DNA from: Sagittula sp. P11
Lineage (GTDB): Bacteria; Pseudomonadota; Alphaproteobacteria; Rhodobacterales; Rhodobacteraceae
Length of the DNA stretch: 64,000 bases
Direction: 5' to 3'
Assembly (NCBI RefSeq): GCF_002814095.1
Contig: NZ_CP021917.1
Location: forward strand, 45,722 to 109,721
Shown: piece by piece, positions 62,766-64,000 of the stretch
Position numbering within the stretch: position 1 is the first letter of the stretch
Layout: each line of letters starts with the position of its first letter
The notes under the pieces: generated by a model
Databases searched by the model: none
What the model saw: the letters and a program-made list of their open reading frames with translations, nothing else
What the model was told of the DNA's origin: nothing
Program-made: the position numbers and the translations under genes

Positions 62766-63587
62766 TCAGTAGCGGCGCGGGGCTGCTGCGGTGGCGTCCA
62801 CCACGTTGCGCCCAAGCTCGGCATCACGCGCGGCGGCGCTGGTACGGATCCCTTCGACAAGCACGGAAATGTCATTCACGCCGGCGACCAGTCCGAACCC
62901 CTTCTGCCGCAGGGTCGCGAAGTCGCGCCCGCCGCCCGGAACGGTTGCCAGAAGCTTGCCCGCGCCCAGCACCTTGGCCTCGACCTCTGCAAAGGCCGCC
63001 TGCGGCGTGGCGTGGTCCATGTCCTCGATGTGGCCCAGCGTTGCCGCAAGGTCGTTCGGCCCGAGGAAAATGCCGTCGATGCCCTCGACACCGGCGATCT
63101 CCGCCAGCGCCGATACGCTCTCCGGCGTTTCGCATTGCACGAACACCAGCACGTCCTCGTTCGCCGTGCGGGATGCATAGTCCGGACGCGTGCCGTAATC
63201 CGATCCGCGCACGATGGGCGCCGCATAACCACGGCCGATCCCACCCGTGCCGCGCACCGGGTAATGGCAGGACCGCGCGATCTGCTGCGCCTGTTCCACC
63301 GTGTTCACCATCGGCACGACGATCGAGCGGAAGCCGCGGTCGAGCACCTTCTTCAGCATCGTGTCGGTGCCTTCCGGCACGCGCAGGATCACCTCGCCGC
63401 CCGCGGCCTCAACTGCCCGCGCCACGGAAACCCAGGTTTCGAGGTCGCCGATGCCGTGCTCGCCGTCGATCAGGACAACAGGCCAGCCGTGCCGCACGAG
63501 GATTTCCGCGATGTCGGGGCAGCCAAGTTCGGCCCAGGCCGCGGTGATGAACTCGCCTTCGAGAAGGCGTGTCTTCAGGGAATTCAT
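62766..63587 (-). CDS. HpcH/HpaI-family aldolase
   Basis: A 273-residue class II pyruvate aldolase. Features are VVLIDGEHG (metal/base region), VILRVPEG (active-site arginine) and GIFLGPNDLAATLG. It cleaves 4-hydroxy-2-keto acids to pyruvate, or a related compound, and an aldehyde. ATG 63587 follows GGAGACA. It overlaps the FAD-linked dehydrogenase gene upstream by 4 bp, so both are in one leftward operon, probably for a hydroxyacid. Confidence 0.87.
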   Translation of the reverse strand: MNSLKTRLLEGEFITAAWAELGCPDIAEILVRHGWPVVLIDGEHGIGDLETWVSVARAVEAAGGEVILRVPEGTDTMLKKVLDRGFRSIVVPMVNTVEQAQQIARSCHYPVRGTGGIGRGYAAPIVRGSDYGTRPDYASRTANEDVLVFVQCETPESVSALAEIAGVEGIDGIFLGPNDLAATLGHIEDMDHATPQAAFAEVEAKVLGAGKLLATVPGGGRDFATLRQKGFGLVAGVNDISVLVEGIRTSAAARDAELGRNVVDATAAAPRRY

Positions 63588-64000
63588 GTCTTGTCTCCAT
63601 TTGGGGTGTCGATGACTTTCCCCGGGTTGAGCAGCCCCGCCGGGTCCAGCGCGGCCTTGATGCGGGCCATGAGCGCCAGTTCCTCGGCAGAGCGGGTATA
63701 AGGCAGGTAGCGTTTCTTCAGCAGGCCTATGCCATGTTCGGCCGAAACCGTCCCTCCGAAGTCGCGCACCGTGTTGTAGACGATGCCGCTGATGCGGTCC
63801 ATCGGCTGCACGGTCACGGCGCGGTCCAGCGCCACGATATGCAGATTGCCGTCGCCGATATGACCATAGTAGACGCTCAGCGCTTCCGGCATTTCGGCGA
63901 TCAGCCGCGCCCGGCAGGCATCGGCGAATTCGTCCATCCGCTTCACCGGTAGTCCGATGTCGTAGGCGCAATGCGGGCCGAGCTTCGTCATGAACTCGGC
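63584..64000 (-). CDS. FAD-linked oxidase/dehydrogenase (GlcD/DLD type), C-terminal part
   Basis: The last 138 residues of a GlcD/D-lactate-dehydrogenase-like flavoprotein whose start lies beyond the right edge. Family marks are YGHIGDGNLHIVA and SAEHGIGLLKKRYL, both in the C-terminal substrate domain, and the end LDPAGLLNPGKV. It oxidises a D-2-hydroxyacid and passes electrons to the respiratory chain. It is co-transcribed with the HpaI aldolase (4-bp overlap). Confidence 0.88.
   Translation of the reverse strand, partial: AEFMTKLGPHCAYDIGLPVKRMDEFADACRARLIAEMPEALSVYYGHIGDGNLHIVALDRAVTVQPMDRISGIVYNTVRDFGGTVSAEHGIGLLKKRYLPYTRSAEELALMARIKAALDPAGLLNPGKVIDTPNGDKT

Overview
The window is about 64 kb of high-GC DNA packed with genes. 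Many cistrons overlap by 4 bp (ATGA/GTGA), and the gene families are typical of Rhodobacteraceae (Roseobacter-group Alphaproteobacteria). A replication initiator with a divergent parAB pair (6.1-10.4 kb) shows that the window lies on, or contains, an extrachromosomal replicon (plasmid or chromid). House-keeping-like genes next to it (tex, a moxR/von Willebrand operon) favour a chromid or a large plasmid that has gained chromosomal genes. All calls come from reading the sequence; no database search was run.

Layout. (1) 0-6.1 kb: a Rieske N-demethylase with its reductase, a flavin/Fe-S demethylase, LysR and TetR regulators and a Phd/PIN toxin-antitoxin pair. This is probably a betaine (proline-betaine type) demethylation locus. 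(2) 6.1-10.4 kb: replication initiator, origin-like spacer and parAB, strewn with a 17-bp palindrome (GGTTTCGC-N-GCGAAACC) that also lies inside all three coding sequences. (3) 10.5-17.1 kb: gfa (formaldehyde-glutathione) and a seven-gene moxR/DUF58/DUF4381/BatA/BatB/TPR/BatD operon. (4) 17.2-19.6 kb: tex. (5) 19.8-24.2 kb: a LOV photoreceptor, a giant CheB-CheR-PAS-HWE kinase and a single-domain response regulator. (6) 24.3-32.7 kb: aromatic catabolism, with catA, catB, a LysR, an SCP2-like protein plus alpha/beta hydrolase, and a two-component FADH2 monooxygenase operon with its own FAD-synthetase-like gene and an IclR regulator. (7) 32.7-36.4 kb: an amine/amino-acid oxidase between two LysR genes. 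(8) 36.9-45.9 kb: a Dpp/Opp-type ABC importer operon with a cog3964 amidohydrolase, a RidA protein, an IclR and a SelA-like PLP enzyme. (9) 46-64 kb: a PotABCD-like importer with fused permease and an IclR, divergent from a nine-gene catabolic operon of unknown substrate (two-subunit CoA-transferase, CaiB-type CoA-transferase, 2-hydroxyacid dehydrogenase, class II aldolase, FGGY kinase, ThDP enzyme, molybdopterin oxidoreductase, AhpD-like protein). A GntR, an HpaI-type aldolase and a partial FAD-linked dehydrogenase follow.

How the parts may work together. The demethylases would release formaldehyde, which Gfa can capture. The monooxygenase operon and catA are probably co-regulated, because both control regions carry the same 16-bp inverted repeat (GGTATCG-N3-CATACC). 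The 46-61 kb importer and catabolic operon share a divergent promoter with two TGTTC-N9-GAACA repeats and are probably controlled by the IclR gene at the end of the importer operon.

Three genes (HWE kinase, monooxygenase C-terminus, one LysR) each appear to lack a single G. The same direction of error in all three points either to sequencing/assembly indels or to genuine gene decay, and affected product lengths should be treated with care.
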